A stretch of DNA of 64,000 nt, taken from positions 404,078-468,077 of the forward strand of contig NZ_PHRG01000003.1 in assembly GCF_002803605.1 (NCBI RefSeq). The letters are read 5' to 3'. Numbering within the stretch: the stretch's first letter is position 1; each line of letters starts with the position of its first letter. A program made the translations under genes and the position numbers. The DNA is from Acinetobacter pseudolwoffii (lineage in GTDB: Bacteria > Pseudomonadota > Gammaproteobacteria > Pseudomonadales > Moraxellaceae). Below the pieces are notes generated by a model that worked only from the letters and a program-made list of their open reading frames with translations, searched no databases and was not told where the DNA came from. Positions 1-9,234 of this stretch are shown in pieces.

Positions 1-1130
1 AGATACTGAATCGCTTCTGAGGTTTTACCTTTGGCTTTGGCTTCCAGATACCGCCCCAGTAAAATCAGCGCAACAATGACAGCTGCCGCTTCAAAATATA
101 CATGGACGGTGGACTGGGGTAACAGCTGCGGAAAAAAGGTCGCAATGCAGGAAAATCCATAAGCTGCGATTGTTCCGACTGCGACCAGAGAATTCATATC
201 CGGCGCCAAACGCAATAAAGCCGGAATACCATGCTGATAAAAACGCCGTCCCGGAATAATCAGCACCAAACTGGTCAGCACAAACTGCAGATACCAGCTG
301 TTCTGGGTTCCCAACGTCTGCGCAATAAAATGATGAAAAGCCGGGATCAGATGTGAACCCATTTCTAGAATAAATACAGGGACTGCCAGAATAAGAGCAA
401 GCCAAAGATCCCGTTTCAGTTGCGCGGTTTCAGTGGCTTTCTTTTCCTGAAAAGCCACATGGCGATCTGCCGAGAGATGTGTATTGGTTTTTTCTGTGGC
501 TTTAAAACCGGCTTTTTCTACAGCAGCAATCAAAGCTGGGATGTGCTGACGGGATGCCTGAATCGAAGCAGTTTCAGTCGCCAGATTGACTTGTGCTGTA
601 CTGACGCCGTCTACTTTTAATAAAGCTTTTTCAACACGCGCGACGCAGGAGGCGCAGGTCATGCCTTCAATCGCCAGTTCAATCCGGTCAGCCTGAAGAT
701 CAAAACCGGCTTTTTGCACCGCCTGAGTCAACTTGGACAATGGCACAGAATTGATTAGACTCACATGCGCCTTTTCAGTGGCCAGATTCACGTGTGCATC
801 CAGTACACCTTCTACTTTTTTTAGGGCTTTTTCTACGCGAGCCACACAAGATGCACAGGTCATGCCTTCAATATTCAAAGCAAACTGTTGCGTCGGTACA
901 TCAAAGCCAGTTTTTTCAATTGCTTGAACTAGCACAGCGGCAGCAATCGGCTGCTGGCTTTTAATAAAAGCTTTTTCAGTCGACAGGTTGACAGATGCCT
1001 CAACCACGCCCTCAATTTTTTTCAAGGCTTTTTCGACCCGAGCCACGCAGGATGCACAGGTCATACCGCCAATCTGCACCTGCTGTTCATATAACCGGAT
1101 GCTGTCTTGTTCTGCCACGCCCATCTCCAT
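1..1130 (-). CDS. copA: Copper-translocating P-type ATPase, N-terminal part (cut by window edge)
   Basis: Exports Cu(I) across the inner membrane using ATP. The visible part is the N-terminal 376 residues. Three heavy-metal-associated domains come first, each with the same GMTCASCVARVEKAL core; the first CxxC is at residues 25-28 and the others lie near 90 and 158. A membrane region follows with helices such as LWLALILAVPVFILEMG, which is the start of the P1B-ATPase transmembrane domain. The CPC, DKTGT and nucleotide-binding parts lie beyond the left edge. I start at the ATG at 1130; a second in-frame ATG two codons later is possible. A CueR-type promoter lies just upstream. Three near-identical HMA domains are more than the usual one or two. 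Confidence 0.93.
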   Translation of the reverse strand, partial: MEMGVAEQDSIRLYEQQVQIGGMTCASCVARVEKALKKIEGVVEASVNLSTEKAFIKSQQPIAAAVLVQAIEKTGFDVPTQQFALNIEGMTCASCVARVEKALKKVEGVLDAHVNLATEKAHVSLINSVPLSKLTQAVQKAGFDLQADRIELAIEGMTCASCVARVEKALLKVDGVSTAQVNLATETASIQASRQHIPALIAAVEKAGFKATEKTNTHLSADRHVAFQEKKATETAQLKRDLWLALILAVPVFILEMGSHLIPAFHHFIAQTLGTQNSWYLQFVLTSLVLIIPGRRFYQHGIPALLRLAPDMNSLVAVGTIAAYGFSCIATFFPQLLPQSTVHVYFEAAAVIVALILLGRYLEAKAKGKTSEAIQY

Positions 1131-1154
1131 GCATCAACTTGCTGCCGATGCTAT

Positions 1155-1185
1155 AGCTTAAACATTCCCAGCATGGCAAGGTCAA
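1155..1185 (-). promoter_or_regulatory. CueR-type MerR-family promoter/operator of copA
   Basis: On the minus strand a -35 TTGACC (1180-1185) and a -10 TAAGCT (1155-1160) are separated by 19 bp, the long spacer typical of MerR-family activators. The spacer holds the imperfect dyad ACCTTGCC-atgct-GGGAATGT (1162-1182), close to the known CueR copA operator pattern. No cueR gene is in this window. Copper induction is inferred. Confidence 0.8.
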
Positions 1186-1254
1186 GTCTTTCATTTAAAT
1201 ATTTTAGGAAAGATAAAGCGGTATTGCGATTGGATGCTCATCCAAGAACCAAAT

Positions 1255-1282
1255 AAAAGCCCGAAGATGACTTCGGGCTTTT
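1255..1282 (-). terminator. Intrinsic terminator after cysK
   Basis: Perfect stem AAAAGCCCGAAG / CTTCGGGCTTTT with a 4-base loop and a U-run in the minus direction, 33 bp past the cysK stop. Confidence 0.8.
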
Positions 1283-1315
1283 ATAGCAGTGTTTAAAATA
1301 TTGAATGCATCAATT

Positions 1316-2314
1316 TTATTCGGCAGAAATATCTTCAAACAGAACCGAAGACAGGTAACGCTCTCCGCCATCTGGCAAAATCACCACAATATTTTTACCG
1401 GCATTTTCCGGGCGTGCAGCCAGTTGTGCCGCTGCCGCCATGGCCGCACCACTTGAAATGCCGACCAAAATACCTTCCTGAGCTGCAGTTTTGCGTGCCC
1501 ACTCGATTGCCTCTGCGCTATTAATGGCAATCACTTCATCGACCAGATCTAAATCCAGGTTGCCCGGAATAAAGTTGGCTCCGATACCTTGAATTTTGTG
1601 TGGTCCCGGTGTCAGCGTTTCGCCGCGTTTGGCCTGACCAATAATTGCAGATTCAGCAGGTTCCACCGCCACCGAATATAGAGGCTTATTTTTAACTTTC
1701 TCAAAGTAACGCGAAATACCGGTAATGGTTCCGCCCGTTCCGACACCTGCGACCAGAATATCGACATTGCCCGCCGTTGCTTCCCAGATTTCTGGGCCGG
1801 TGGTTTCTTCATGAATTTTAGGATTGGCTGGGTTTTCAAACTGTTGTGGCAGGAAATACTGCTCCGGGTTCTCATTCAACAGACTCTCGGCTGCTTCAAT
1901 CGCCCCTTTCATGCCTTTGGCCGGATCGGTCAAGACCAGATTGGCTCCTAAAGCTTTGACTACTTTACGGCGCTCAATACTCATGCTTGAAGGCATGGTG
2001 AGCGTCAGTTTATAACCTTTAGCGGCTGCCACAAAGGCCAATGCAATACCGGTATTGCCACTGGTGGGTTCAACGATGTGCATACCGGGTTTGAGTTTTC
2101 CAGATTTTTCTGCATCGTTAATTAATGCTGCACCAATACGACATTTGACTGAAAAGGCCGGATTACGGCTTTCAATTTTAGCAAGTACAGTTACCGGAGC
2201 TGAAATTACACGATTAATACGAACTAGCGGTGTATTTCCAATTGCGTCTGCATTATTACTATAAACCGCTATCCCTAAATTATTTGGTGTTGGAAAAGCT
2301 GAATCTGTACTCAT
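1316..2314 (-). CDS. cysK: Cysteine synthase A (O-acetylserine sulfhydrylase)
   Basis: Makes L-cysteine from O-acetylserine and sulfide with PLP. The 332-residue protein carries the family hallmarks: IGNTPLVRI near residue 25, the PLP lysine in [11 protein letters not shown] (about K57), the substrate loop PTSGNTGIA (about 83-91), the phosphate-binding [10 protein letters not shown] near 185, and a C-terminal GISSGAA / [13 protein letters not shown]. Length fits CysK (about 310-330). The ATG is preceded by AGGGAT with proper spacing. It is divergent from a BigR-like ArsR regulator, which suggests linked sulfur control, but that link is inferred. CysM is less likely because the GERYLS end is CysK-like. 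Confidence 0.95.
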   Translation of the reverse strand: MSTDSAFPTPNNLGIAVYSNNADAIGNTPLVRINRVISAPVTVLAKIESRNPAFSVKCRIGAALINDAEKSGKLKPGMHIVEPTSGNTGIALAFVAAAKGYKLTLTMPSSMSIERRKVVKALGANLVLTDPAKGMKGAIEAAESLLNENPEQYFLPQQFENPANPKIHEETTGPEIWEATAGNVDILVAGVGTGGTITGISRYFEKVKNKPLYSVAVEPAESAIIGQAKRGETLTPGPHKIQGIGANFIPGNLDLDLVDEVIAINSAEAIEWARKTAAQEGILVGISSGAAMAAAAQLAARPENAGKNIVVILPDGGERYLSSVLFEDISAE

Positions 2315-2512
2315 GATGATATCCCTGATGTTATTGGTTCAAGTCATTTAAACATCATACAAGCATTTTTTTCGTTTGTAGATGTTTGATGGAATTTGCA
2401 CTTGATCGCAGTAATTTAAACCAAAATATTTTTTAAATAATTCGATGATTTTATATTATTTATCAACGTTTAAAATATAACTTTAACTAATATTTAACCT
2501 GATTAAAACCCG

Positions 2513-2530
2513 ATAATATTTAAATATTAT
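2513..2530. promoter_or_regulatory. Perfect 18-bp palindrome, likely ArsR operator
   Basis: ATAATATTTAAATATTAT is its own reverse complement. It lies 66 bp upstream of the ArsR-family gene in the intergenic space shared with cysK. AT-rich dyads of this kind are common operators of ArsR/SmtB repressors. Autoregulation is inferred. Confidence 0.55.
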
Positions 2531-2595
2531 ATCAATGTATTAATCATCGAGCCCCTTATAATGTGCGGGCTGTAATTTTATAATGGACATATGAG

Positions 2596-2913
2596 ATGAA
2601 AACCGATTTTGAAATCACGACTATGCGCGATTCAGCAGAACAGGTCGTCGGCATTTTAAAATCTCTGGCCAATACTGACCGTCTCCTTATTTTATGCCAT
2701 CTCTCTCAAGCGGAACTGAATGTTTCCCAAATTGAGGATATTACCGACATTAAACAACCGACACTTTCCCAGCAACTGATGATGCTGCGAAAAAGTGATG
2801 TAGTGAATACCCGTCGGGATGGTAAACAGATCTATTATTCAATTAAAGATCAAAATTTGATTGTGGTATTGACTACGCTTTATCAGCTGTATTGTGCGAA
2901 TCAAATTAAATAG
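2596..2913 (+). CDS. ArsR-family winged-helix repressor, BigR/SqrR-like
   Basis: A 105-residue DNA-binding protein. The helix-turn-helix is seen as QPTLSQQLMMLRKSDVV (about 54-70), followed by the wing NTRRDGKQIYYSI. It has two cysteines, C34 in LLILCHLS and C100 in YQLYC. This pair sits where BigR/SqrR/YgaV proteins keep the two thiols that form a polysulfide bridge in response to reactive sulfur. It lacks the CxC metal motif of classic ArsR. Neighbours are divergent cysK and a SulP anion transporter downstream. A role in sulfide or persulfide sensing is inferred from the cysteines and the context. Confidence 0.85.
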   Translation: MKTDFEITTMRDSAEQVVGILKSLANTDRLLILCHLSQAELNVSQIEDITDIKQPTLSQQLMMLRKSDVVNTRRDGKQIYYSIKDQNLIVVLTTLYQLYCANQIK

Positions 2914-3134
2914 TTTATTTTTAAACACTATTTAACGCCAAAACACACTTCTCTACCCCATTGATCTGGCAGAAATAACGACTTTGTAGAAAATCGCTAT
3001 AGCTGCTTCAAGAAAATGGAGGCCAGACCTAGCTGATTTATTTTAAAAACATAAATCATCACAAATTCGACCCCTTAAGATTTCTTAGCAGAATTTGTGC
3101 ATAATATATCTATATTTGTGATTTAGACCTTTTT

Positions 3135-4883
3135 ATGCAAAATTCCAAGTCTAAACTTCTGCATAGACTGCCTGCCTGGGCATGGTTAAGCCACTACACG
3201 CCGGTCAAATTTAAGTCTGATGTGCTGGCTGCCCTGATTGTGGTGGCGATGCTGGTGCCTCAAGGGATGGCCTATGCCATGCTGGCAGGATTGCCGCCGA
3301 TCATGGGCTTATATGCCAGCATCCTGCCGATGATCATTTATGCGCTGCTCGGTGGGAGTTCGACTTTATCGATTGGCCCGGTAGCCATCATTTCCATGAT
3401 GACTTTTGCTACGCTCAATCCACTTTTTGAAGTCGGCTCACCAGTCTATATTGAAGCTGCGACTTTATTGGCACTAATGGTCGGGATTATTTCCCTGCTT
3501 TTGGGATTATTCCGTTTTGGTTTTCTGATCCAGTTGATCAGTCATCCCGTGATTCAAAGCTTTATTATTGCCTCTGCCTTATTGATTGCGTTTGGGCAGT
3601 TAAAGTTTTTGGTCGATCTTCCTTTAAAAGCCAATAACCTTCCGGAGTTTGTCAGCAGTTTGCTGCAATATTTCCCGCTGCTGCACGTGCCGAGCCTGAT
3701 TTTCGGCCTGTTCTCTATCGGTCTGCTGATCTATCTGCCCAAGTTATTAAAATCTCAGGCGGTACAAAGCCGGATCGGCTATACAGATTTTCTGGTACGT
3801 GCAGTGCCGCTGATTCTGGTGTGTCTGGGGATTGCGGCGATTGTCTTTCTGGATTTAAAGCTTCAGGGCATTAAAACGGTCGGTGCAATTCCTTCCGGTT
3901 TTCCGCCCTTGTCCTTTCCACACTGGAACTGGGAACTGGTGATGACCTTGTTACCGGGTGCCAGCATGATCGCCATGATCAGTTTTGTGGAGTCACTATC
4001 GATTGCTCAAGCCACGGCCTTACAGCAACGCAGTCATTTAAACAGTAATCAGGAGCTGATTGCGCTCGGTCTGGCCAATATCAGTGCAGGCGTGAGTTCA
4101 GCTTTTCCGGTAACGGGCAGCCTGTCGCGGACGGTGGTGAATGCCGATGCCGGTGCCAAATCACCTATGGCCGGTGTTTTATCCTCTATTCTGATTATTT
4201 TTGTGAGCCTGTTCTTTACCGGATTTTTTGAAGATCTACCGCTGACCATTCTGGCCGCGACGATTATTGTTTCCATCTGGAAGCTGGTTAATTTCCAGCC
4301 ATTTTTTGATGCCTGGCGCTATTCCAAGGCAGATGGCCTTGCCATGTGGATTACTTTTCTGGGCGTGGTCCTGATTGATATTTCCACCGGTTTGATTATT
4401 GGAATCGTGTCGACCTTTGTTCTGATGTTATGGCGAATCAGCCGTCCGCATATTGCGGTTGTCGGTCTAGTGGAAGGAACCCAGCATTTTCGTAATATTC
4501 AGCGGCATCAGGTCAGTACCTCCGATCGGGTGCTGTCACTGCGGATTGATGAGAATCTGACGTTTCTGAATGCCAATAGCTTCAAAGGTTATCTGATCAA
4601 TGAGATCAGCCTGAATGACCAGCTGCAACATGTGATTATTAACTGTTCCAGCATCAGTGCGATTGATCTGAGTGCCTTGGAAATGCTGGAAGATTTAAAT
4701 GCGGAACTGGCCAAACTGGATATTCGCCTGCATTTTGCCGAAGTTAAAGGTCCGGTCATGGACAAGCTGCAAGCTTCTAAATTGATGACGCATCTGAGCG
4801 GGCGCATTTATCTGACCCATTTTCAGGCGATTCAGGACTTGGCGCCAGAGATCTTTGAGCAGCATAAAGATTATACGATTTAA
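3135..4883 (+). CDS. SulP-family anion transporter with STAS domain
   Basis: An inner-membrane permease of the SLC26/SulP family, 582 residues. The N-terminal signature is PQGMAYAMLAGLPPIMGLYASILP (split here only by naming: PQGMAYAMLAGLPP about 43-56). A run of about 12-14 hydrophobic segments extends to about residue 440. A C-terminal STAS domain (about 455-570) follows, with the helix-linking IIDCS-like segment VIINCSSISAIDLSALE. The substrate could be sulfate, bicarbonate or another anion; the sulfur-related neighbours favour sulfate or sulfite, but the sequence does not decide this. It is 220 bp downstream of the ArsR gene in the same direction. Confidence 0.9.
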   Translation: MQNSKSKLLHRLPAWAWLSHYTPVKFKSDVLAALIVVAMLVPQGMAYAMLAGLPPIMGLYASILPMIIYALLGGSSTLSIGPVAIISMMTFATLNPLFEVGSPVYIEAATLLALMVGIISLLLGLFRFGFLIQLISHPVIQSFIIASALLIAFGQLKFLVDLPLKANNLPEFVSSLLQYFPLLHVPSLIFGLFSIGLLIYLPKLLKSQAVQSRIGYTDFLVRAVPLILVCLGIAAIVFLDLKLQGIKTVGAIPSGFPPLSFPHWNWELVMTLLPGASMIAMISFVESLSIAQATALQQRSHLNSNQELIALGLANISAGVSSAFPVTGSLSRTVVNADAGAKSPMAGVLSSILIIFVSLFFTGFFEDLPLTILAATIIVSIWKLVNFQPFFDAWRYSKADGLAMWITFLGVVLIDISTGLIIGIVSTFVLMLWRISRPHIAVVGLVEGTQHFRNIQRHQVSTSDRVLSLRIDENLTFLNANSFKGYLINEISLNDQLQHVIINCSSISAIDLSALEMLEDLNAELAKLDIRLHFAEVKGPVMDKLQASKLMTHLSGRIYLTHFQAIQDLAPEIFEQHKDYTI

Positions 4884-4899
4884 AACAGCAGATACTGGA

Positions 4900-4942
4900 A
4901 CTTATGGCCGGAGATTCCAGCTGGTCATAAGTGCAGTTTTTT
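4900..4942 (+). terminator. Intrinsic terminator after the SulP gene
   Basis: ACTTATGGCC pairs with GGTCATAAGT (one G-U), followed by GCAGTTTTTT. The rest of the 4884-5211 gap is very AT-rich and presumably holds the sstT promoter; nothing else was seen there. Confidence 0.6.
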
Positions 4943-5211
4943 CTGAATTTTCAAATATAATTTGAATTTATCTATTTAACTTTGATATTTATTTCATGAA
5001 TACAATTTTAAAAGCGCTGATTTATTCATCATTTTAGGAAGTTTTTCTTCAATATAAGCGCTGTTTTAAAGCAATTAGTTTTAGAATAAATCAACAATAT
5101 CAATATCTTGGTTTTTATATAAAAATATATTTTAAGCCTTGTTTAAATTAAGTATAAAATAGCGCAACTTTTTCCCAAATTTAGCCCTCGTAATTTTCAC
5201 AAGGCAACCTT

Positions 5212-6408
5212 ATGTTTTCTGCCCTTATGCGCATGAGCTTAGTCTCTCGAATCATCATCGCCATTATTTTAGGTGTGGGTGTGGCTGTGGTATTTCCCGA
5301 AGCTACTCCCTCATTAAGCCTATTGGGCGACCTGTTTATTAAAGCCTTGAAGTCTGTTGCACCGATTCTGGTTTTCATTTTAGTTTTAGCTTCTATCGCG
5401 AATTTTAAGGTGGGTCAATCCAACACCCCCATCAAACCGATTATGATCATGTATGCAGTGGGTATGTTCCTTGCTGCACTGAGCGCTGTGGTGTCGAGCA
5501 TCTTATTTCCAAGTACGCTGTTTCTGGATATCGCTGCACAAGCTGAATTACAGCCACCTGGCAGTCTGGTAGAAATCCTGAAGAATTTACTGCTCAGTTT
5601 TGTCGCCAACCCGGTTGTTGCAATTGCTGAAGCAAACTTTATTGGCATTCTGGCCTGGTCAGTGGCATTAGGCATCGCTTTCCGTCATGCATCGGATAGC
5701 ACCAAAACGCTTTTGAATGATGTAGCCTTTGCAGTGAATTATGTGATTCGTTTAGTGATCAGCTTTGCACCTGTGGGTATTTTTGGTCTGGTTGCGGTGA
5801 CTTTTGCTGAATCTGGTCTGGATACACTGACCAGTTATGCACATTTACTTGCTGTGTTGCTCGGAACGATGGTTTTTGTGGCACTGGTGATTAATCCGCT
5901 TCTGGTTGCCTTAATGACGCGTAACAACCCGTATCCACTGGTGTTCACCTGTTTGCGCGAAAGTGGCATTACCGCTTTCTTTACCCGTAGTTCAGCAGCC
6001 AACATTCCAGTCAATCTGGATCTGGCAAAACGTCTGGGTGTTAAAGAATCGACTTCAAGTATCGCAATTCCTCTGGGTGCTACGATCAACATGGCAGGTG
6101 CTTCTGTGACCATTACTGTATTGTCATTGGCGGCTGTAAATACTTTGGGGATTAGCGTCGATTTCAGCACTATGCTCATTCTTTCTGTGGTGGCAACCGT
6201 TTCGGCATGTGGCGCTTCAGGGGTTGCAGGCGGTTCATTGTTACTGATTCCAGTTGCATGTGGCCTGTTTGGGATTTCTTCGGATATTGCCATGCAAGTC
6301 GTTGCGATTGGTATGGTAATCAGTGTATTGCAGGATTCTACTGAAACTGCTTTAAACTCGTCTACGGATGTTTTATTTACCACAGCAGTAGACCGCGCAT
6401 CAAATTGA
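5212..6408 (+). CDS. sstT: Serine/threonine:sodium symporter SstT
   Basis: Takes up L-serine and L-threonine with Na+ across the inner membrane. The 398-residue sequence is a DAACS-family (glutamate-transporter fold) protein. It has the [17 protein letters not shown] segment early, the hairpin [12 protein letters not shown] near residue 260, the sodium-binding [13 protein letters not shown] near 284-297, and the C-terminal [16 protein letters not shown] and [15 protein letters not shown] typical of SstT rather than GltP. Length matches SstT (about 400-415). It stands alone with its own upstream region and is followed by a DUF1275 gene 42 bp downstream. Confidence 0.93.
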   Translation: MFSALMRMSLVSRIIIAIILGVGVAVVFPEATPSLSLLGDLFIKALKSVAPILVFILVLASIANFKVGQSNTPIKPIMIMYAVGMFLAALSAVVSSILFPSTLFLDIAAQAELQPPGSLVEILKNLLLSFVANPVVAIAEANFIGILAWSVALGIAFRHASDSTKTLLNDVAFAVNYVIRLVISFAPVGIFGLVAVTFAESGLDTLTSYAHLLAVLLGTMVFVALVINPLLVALMTRNNPYPLVFTCLRESGITAFFTRSSAANIPVNLDLAKRLGVKESTSSIAIPLGATINMAGASVTITVLSLAAVNTLGISVDFSTMLILSVVATVSACGASGVAGGSLLLIPVACGLFGISSDIAMQVVAIGMVISVLQDSTETALNSSTDVLFTTAVDRASN

Positions 6409-6450
6409 TTTTATATTGAATAATCAAAATTTTTTGCCAATGATGTTGTT

Positions 6451-7125
6451 ATGCCATTACAGCGTTTACCTACCTGGATACAATTAGGGACGTTCTTTCT
6501 TGCGGTGAATGCCGGCATGATTAACGTCCTGGGTCTGTTGACGGTATTACACCAGTCTGTTTCACATATGACCGGTAATGTCAGTATGCTGGCCATGGCG
6601 CTGCTGGACTGGCAGCCAGACATGATGCTATATCTGCTTCTGGTCACACTCTGCTATGTCATTGGTTCTCTGTATAGCGGGCTGATTCTAGGAAATAGTC
6701 ACTTTCGCTTGGGACGACTTTATGGTTACCCTTTAAGCCTGGTGGCTTTTTTTATTCTGATCTGCTGGTTATTATTGCCCTATTTCCCGCGCTATGCCCT
6801 GTTATGGGCCTGTGTCGCGATGGGTCTGCAAAATGCCATGGTCAGCCATTATAAAGGTGCCATTATTCGCACCACGCATTTATCTGGTGTACTGACCGAC
6901 CTTGGCTTGGCCATGGGTTACCGTTTACGCGGCTTAGATGTAGAACCACGCCGAGTCGTTTTACATTTACTTATTTTGCTCGGTTTTTTAAGCGGTGGTA
7001 TTCTTGCCAGCTGGCTTTATCCTTATTTAAAATTAAATGCATTCCTGATCCCGGCAGGGCTGAGCCTGATGCTCAGTCTGATTTACTGGGTGATTTATTT
7101 ACGTTATCGACATCAACACGATTAA
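6451..7125 (+). CDS. DUF1275 (YoaK-like) membrane protein
   Basis: A 224-residue integral membrane protein of the DUF1275/YoaK family, recognised from FFLAVNAGMINVLGLL near the N-terminus, the VSHMTGNVSMLAMALL segment, and MGLQNAMVSHYKGAIIRTTHLSG in the middle. Roughly six hydrophobic segments are visible. The function of the family is not established. It lies 42 bp after sstT and 15 bp before a DUF2058 gene, so the three may be cotranscribed. Confidence 0.85.
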   Translation: MPLQRLPTWIQLGTFFLAVNAGMINVLGLLTVLHQSVSHMTGNVSMLAMALLDWQPDMMLYLLLVTLCYVIGSLYSGLILGNSHFRLGRLYGYPLSLVAFFILICWLLLPYFPRYALLWACVAMGLQNAMVSHYKGAIIRTTHLSGVLTDLGLAMGYRLRGLDVEPRRVVLHLLILLGFLSGGILASWLYPYLKLNAFLIPAGLSLMLSLIYWVIYLRYRHQHD

Positions 7126-7140
7126 TTTCTGGACATTCTC

Positions 7141-7677
7141 ATGGTTAAAAATGCATTGCAGGCACAATTGTTAAAGGCAGGTTTGGTCGATAATAAAAAA
7201 GCCAAAAAACTGTCTAAACAGGCTGTGCATGAAAAACGCACCGGTGATAGCACCGAGGCTGAAATCAAGGCGAAAATTGAGCAAGACAAGCAGCAGAAAC
7301 TGGCCAAAGACCAAGCCATCGAGTTAGAGAAAAAAGCGGCCTTACAGGAAAAAGAACTGAAAGCCGCGATCATCCAGATGATTAACCAGCACAAAATCCG
7401 CGATACGGATGGTGATGCGGTGTATCAGTTTATTGATGACAGCAAGATCAAGAAGGTTTACCTGAACCAGCAGATCTATAATGCACTGGTGGCAGGCAGT
7501 CTGGTGATTGCACGTGAAAATGACAGTTATGTGTTCTTGCCTAATGCCTTGGGAGATCGCATTAATGCCAAGATGCAAGGCTTTATCATTGTGAATAATT
7601 CAGAGAAAAATGAACAAATTACCGATGAAGAAGATCCGTATGCAGCCTATGTCATTCCGGATGACCTGATGTGGTAA
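7141..7677 (+). CDS. DUF2058 (YaiL-like) protein
   Basis: A 178-residue soluble protein of the YaiL/DUF2058 type. The start LQAQLLKAGLVDNKKAKK is typical of the family. A lysine- and glutamate-rich coiled segment (about 25-85) follows, then a small C-terminal domain with IRDTDGDAVYQFID and IKKVYLNQQIYNAL. In E. coli the homologue is described as a nucleoprotein-like or polysome-associated factor; no function can be read from this sequence. It is 15 bp after the DUF1275 gene and ends at a clear terminator. Confidence 0.85.
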   Translation: MVKNALQAQLLKAGLVDNKKAKKLSKQAVHEKRTGDSTEAEIKAKIEQDKQQKLAKDQAIELEKKAALQEKELKAAIIQMINQHKIRDTDGDAVYQFIDDSKIKKVYLNQQIYNALVAGSLVIARENDSYVFLPNALGDRINAKMQGFIIVNNSEKNEQITDEEDPYAAYVIPDDLMW

Positions 7678-7705
7678 GTTATTATTAATACGCGATATCA
7701 TACTA

Positions 7706-7729
7706 AACCGGCTTAGGCCGGTTTTTTTA
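7706..7729 (+). terminator. Intrinsic terminator after the DUF2058 gene
   Basis: Stem AACCGGC / GCCGGTT with a 4-base loop and a run of seven T. Confidence 0.85.
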
Positions 7730-7849
7730 TATCAGATCACAGTCTAAAAGCTATTTCAGGTAAACACTTTCCAAAGATATGTATTAAAAGTTTAATTAAA
7801 ATTAAAAAACTCAGCTTAAAGCTATAAACTCTTTCACAATTTTAACAGT

Positions 7850-9103
7850 GTGAGAAAAGATAAGTTGGAACAGTTTAAGCTTGTCCAGAATATACAAGTG
7901 TGGGCAGATCAATATCCCTGGCTAGAAATGCTCTCTTCATTGAGCATTGTGATTTTACTGGCAATTATTGCAAATTTATTTGCCAAACAAGTCGTTGTTC
8001 GCGGAATTCGTAAACTGATTTCCAAAATGCCTTTTGCACATAATGAAATCATTGCCGAGCATAGCGTGATCCGCCGTATTGCCAATATTGTGCCGGCCAT
8101 TGTGATTATGAATGGAATTACCACCGTTCCGCATTTATCAGACAAGGTCGAGACCTTTATCCAGATGGGTGCGCAGGCCTTTATCTTCTTGACCATTGCC
8201 CTAGCGATTGGCGAATTGCTGAATATCTTTAACCTGATTTATCAGCGCAATCCGAAATCGCGTAACAAGCCGATTAAAGGCTATTTGCAACTGGTCAAGC
8301 TGATCATCTTCATCGTTTGTGGTTTGATGATTCTGGGGACTTTCCTCAAGAAAGATGTCTTTACCTTGCTGGCCGGTTTTGGTGCCATGGCTGCGGTACT
8401 GATGCTGGTGTTCCAAAATACCATCTTATCGCTGGTGGCTTCGGTACAGATTTCCTCTTATGACATGGTGCGTATTGGTGACTGGATTGAAATGCCATCT
8501 TTAAATGCGGACGGCGATGTCATTGATATGTCATTACACACCATTACCGTGCAGAACTTTGATAAAACAGTCACCACCATTCCGACCAATAAACTGGTGA
8601 CGGATACCTTTAAAAACTGGCGTGGCATGCAGGAAGCCGGTGCGCGCCGGATTAAACGTTCCATTCATATCGATCAGAGCAGCGTGCATTTCATGTCAGC
8701 TGAGGAACAGAACAAGCTGAAAGAATTTATTCTGCTGGATCAATATCTAAATACCAAAACTGAAGAACTGCAGCAATTTAACTTGCAGCTCAGCCATCAT
8801 TCGCAATATAACCAACGCCGTCTGACCAATCTGGGGACTTTCCGTGCCTATGTGGAATTTTATCTGCAACAGCATCCGGGAATTAGTAAAAATCACTCGC
8901 TGATGGTTCGTCAGTTACAACCGACCAGTGAAGGTTTGCCTCTGGAAATTTATGCATTTACCAATACCACGGTCTGGGTCGAGTATGAAAATATCCAGTC
9001 GGATATTCTGGATCACCTGTTGGCGATTATTCCTGAATTTGGCCTAAAAGTGTATCAGGCACCTTCAGGTTTCGACCTCAAGGAATCTTTTAGCGTTTCC
9101 TGA
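7850..9103 (+). CDS. Mechanosensitive channel, YbdG/MscM-like (MscS superfamily)
   Basis: An inner-membrane channel that opens under membrane tension, 417 residues. Hydrophobic helices occupy about residues 20-200, including the pore-lining glycine/alanine-rich TLLAGFGAMAAVLMLVFQNT. The MscS beta domain follows with GDWIEMPSLNADGDVIDMSLHTITVQNFDKTVTTIP and FKNWRGMQEAGARRIKRSI (read in pieces of up to 20), which match YbdG rather than short MscS. The start is a GTG; no better ATG preserves the N-terminal helix, and the ribosome site is weak, so the start is uncertain. It is a single gene between two terminators. Confidence 0.87.
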   Translation: MRKDKLEQFKLVQNIQVWADQYPWLEMLSSLSIVILLAIIANLFAKQVVVRGIRKLISKMPFAHNEIIAEHSVIRRIANIVPAIVIMNGITTVPHLSDKVETFIQMGAQAFIFLTIALAIGELLNIFNLIYQRNPKSRNKPIKGYLQLVKLIIFIVCGLMILGTFLKKDVFTLLAGFGAMAAVLMLVFQNTILSLVASVQISSYDMVRIGDWIEMPSLNADGDVIDMSLHTITVQNFDKTVTTIPTNKLVTDTFKNWRGMQEAGARRIKRSIHIDQSSVHFMSAEEQNKLKEFILLDQYLNTKTEELQQFNLQLSHHSQYNQRRLTNLGTFRAYVEFYLQQHPGISKNHSLMVRQLQPTSEGLPLEIYAFTNTTVWVEYENIQSDILDHLLAIIPEFGLKVYQAPSGFDLKESFSVS

Positions 9104-9130
9104 AAAGCTGCGACAATCTTCAAATAAAAT

Positions 9131-9164
9131 AAAAGCCTGAAACTGGCTACAGTTTCAGGCTTTT
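9131..9164. terminator. Bidirectional intrinsic terminator
   Basis: A perfect 14-bp stem AAAAGCCTGAAACT / AGTTTCAGGCTTTT with a 6-base loop between the convergent YbdG-like and ParA-like genes. Confidence 0.85.
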
Positions 9165-9234
9165 GATTGGTCTGATTAAATAAAAATATAAAAATCGACA
9201 ACTTAAACAAATATTAGATTGGGTATTGAGATGC

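Noticed and set aside
91..405. 104-codon minus-strand frame
   Set aside because: Out-of-frame shadow of copA; the CopA frame continues through this region.
5835..6383. 182-codon minus-strand frame
   Set aside because: Antisense shadow of sstT; the plus-strand protein is clearly SstT.
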